Shown: piece by piece, positions 53,365 to 64,000 of the stretch | Layout: every line of letters begins with the position of its first letter | How positions within the stretch are numbered: the stretch's first letter is position 1 | NCBI GenBank assembly: GCA_054601695.1 | Contig: BAAHQB010000080.1 | Span: 310,001-374,000 of the forward strand | Direction: 5' to 3' | Length of the DNA stretch: 64,000 nucleotides | DNA from: Amorphochlora amoebiformis | Taxonomy: Eukaryota; Cercozoa; Chlorarachniophyceae | Translations under genes and position numbers: made by a program | The notes under the pieces: model-generated | What the model saw: only the letters and a program-made list of their open reading frames with translations | Database searches by the model: none | What the model was told of the DNA's origin: nothing

Positions 53365-64000
<10,636 letters not shown>

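Overview
The window is nuclear DNA of an intron-dense eukaryote. Six protein-coding genes can be assembled. Their coding sequence is cut into about 97 short exons, usually 30-150 bp, separated by introns and gaps that are mostly (TA)n microsatellite. Introns are GT-AG with one GC-AG candidate, and many begin GTATAT and end TATATAG with no polypyrimidine tract. TTAGGG-like repeats occur inside introns. A unicellular eukaryote is likely, but I cannot fix the lineage. PI31, a pepsin-type protease and a spliceosomal-type gene structure rule out a prokaryote or organelle. Exon models were built by hand by requiring splice-site dinucleotides, an open frame and matching phases at each junction; no transcript or database evidence was available.

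Layout. (1) About 957-21330, minus: a gene of at least 28 exons for a Tudor-domain protein with a long charged C-terminal part that runs off the left edge. (2) 21946-27535, plus: a complete secreted pepsin-family aspartic protease, 19 exons, 466 residues. (3) 28506-35090, plus: a complete PI31 (PSMF1-type) proteasome regulator, 8 exons, 317 residues. (4) 35416-44857, minus: an unrecognised 15-exon gene, 355 residues. (5) 45494-52373, minus: an unrecognised 11-exon gene, 163 residues, with an N-terminal Cys/His cluster. (6) About 53365 to beyond 64000, plus: an NAD(P)-dependent aldehyde dehydrogenase whose C-terminal exons lie outside the window. Genes 1/2 and 5/6 are divergent, 3/4 are convergent with a gap of only 325 bp, and 4/5 are tandem.

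The genes are unrelated housekeeping or secreted functions and form no operon or pathway. The unusual biology is in the introns. Many hold decayed copies of the beginning or end of a neighbouring exon together with its splice site ('exon echoes'), some tandem and some inverted. Introns also carry telomere-like arrays next to splice sites, a dispersed ~52 bp tandem repeat family, long polypurine or polypyrimidine blocks, and a small terminal-inverted-repeat element. The many apparent ORFs made of Tyr-Ile repeats are translations of (TA)n and are not genes.
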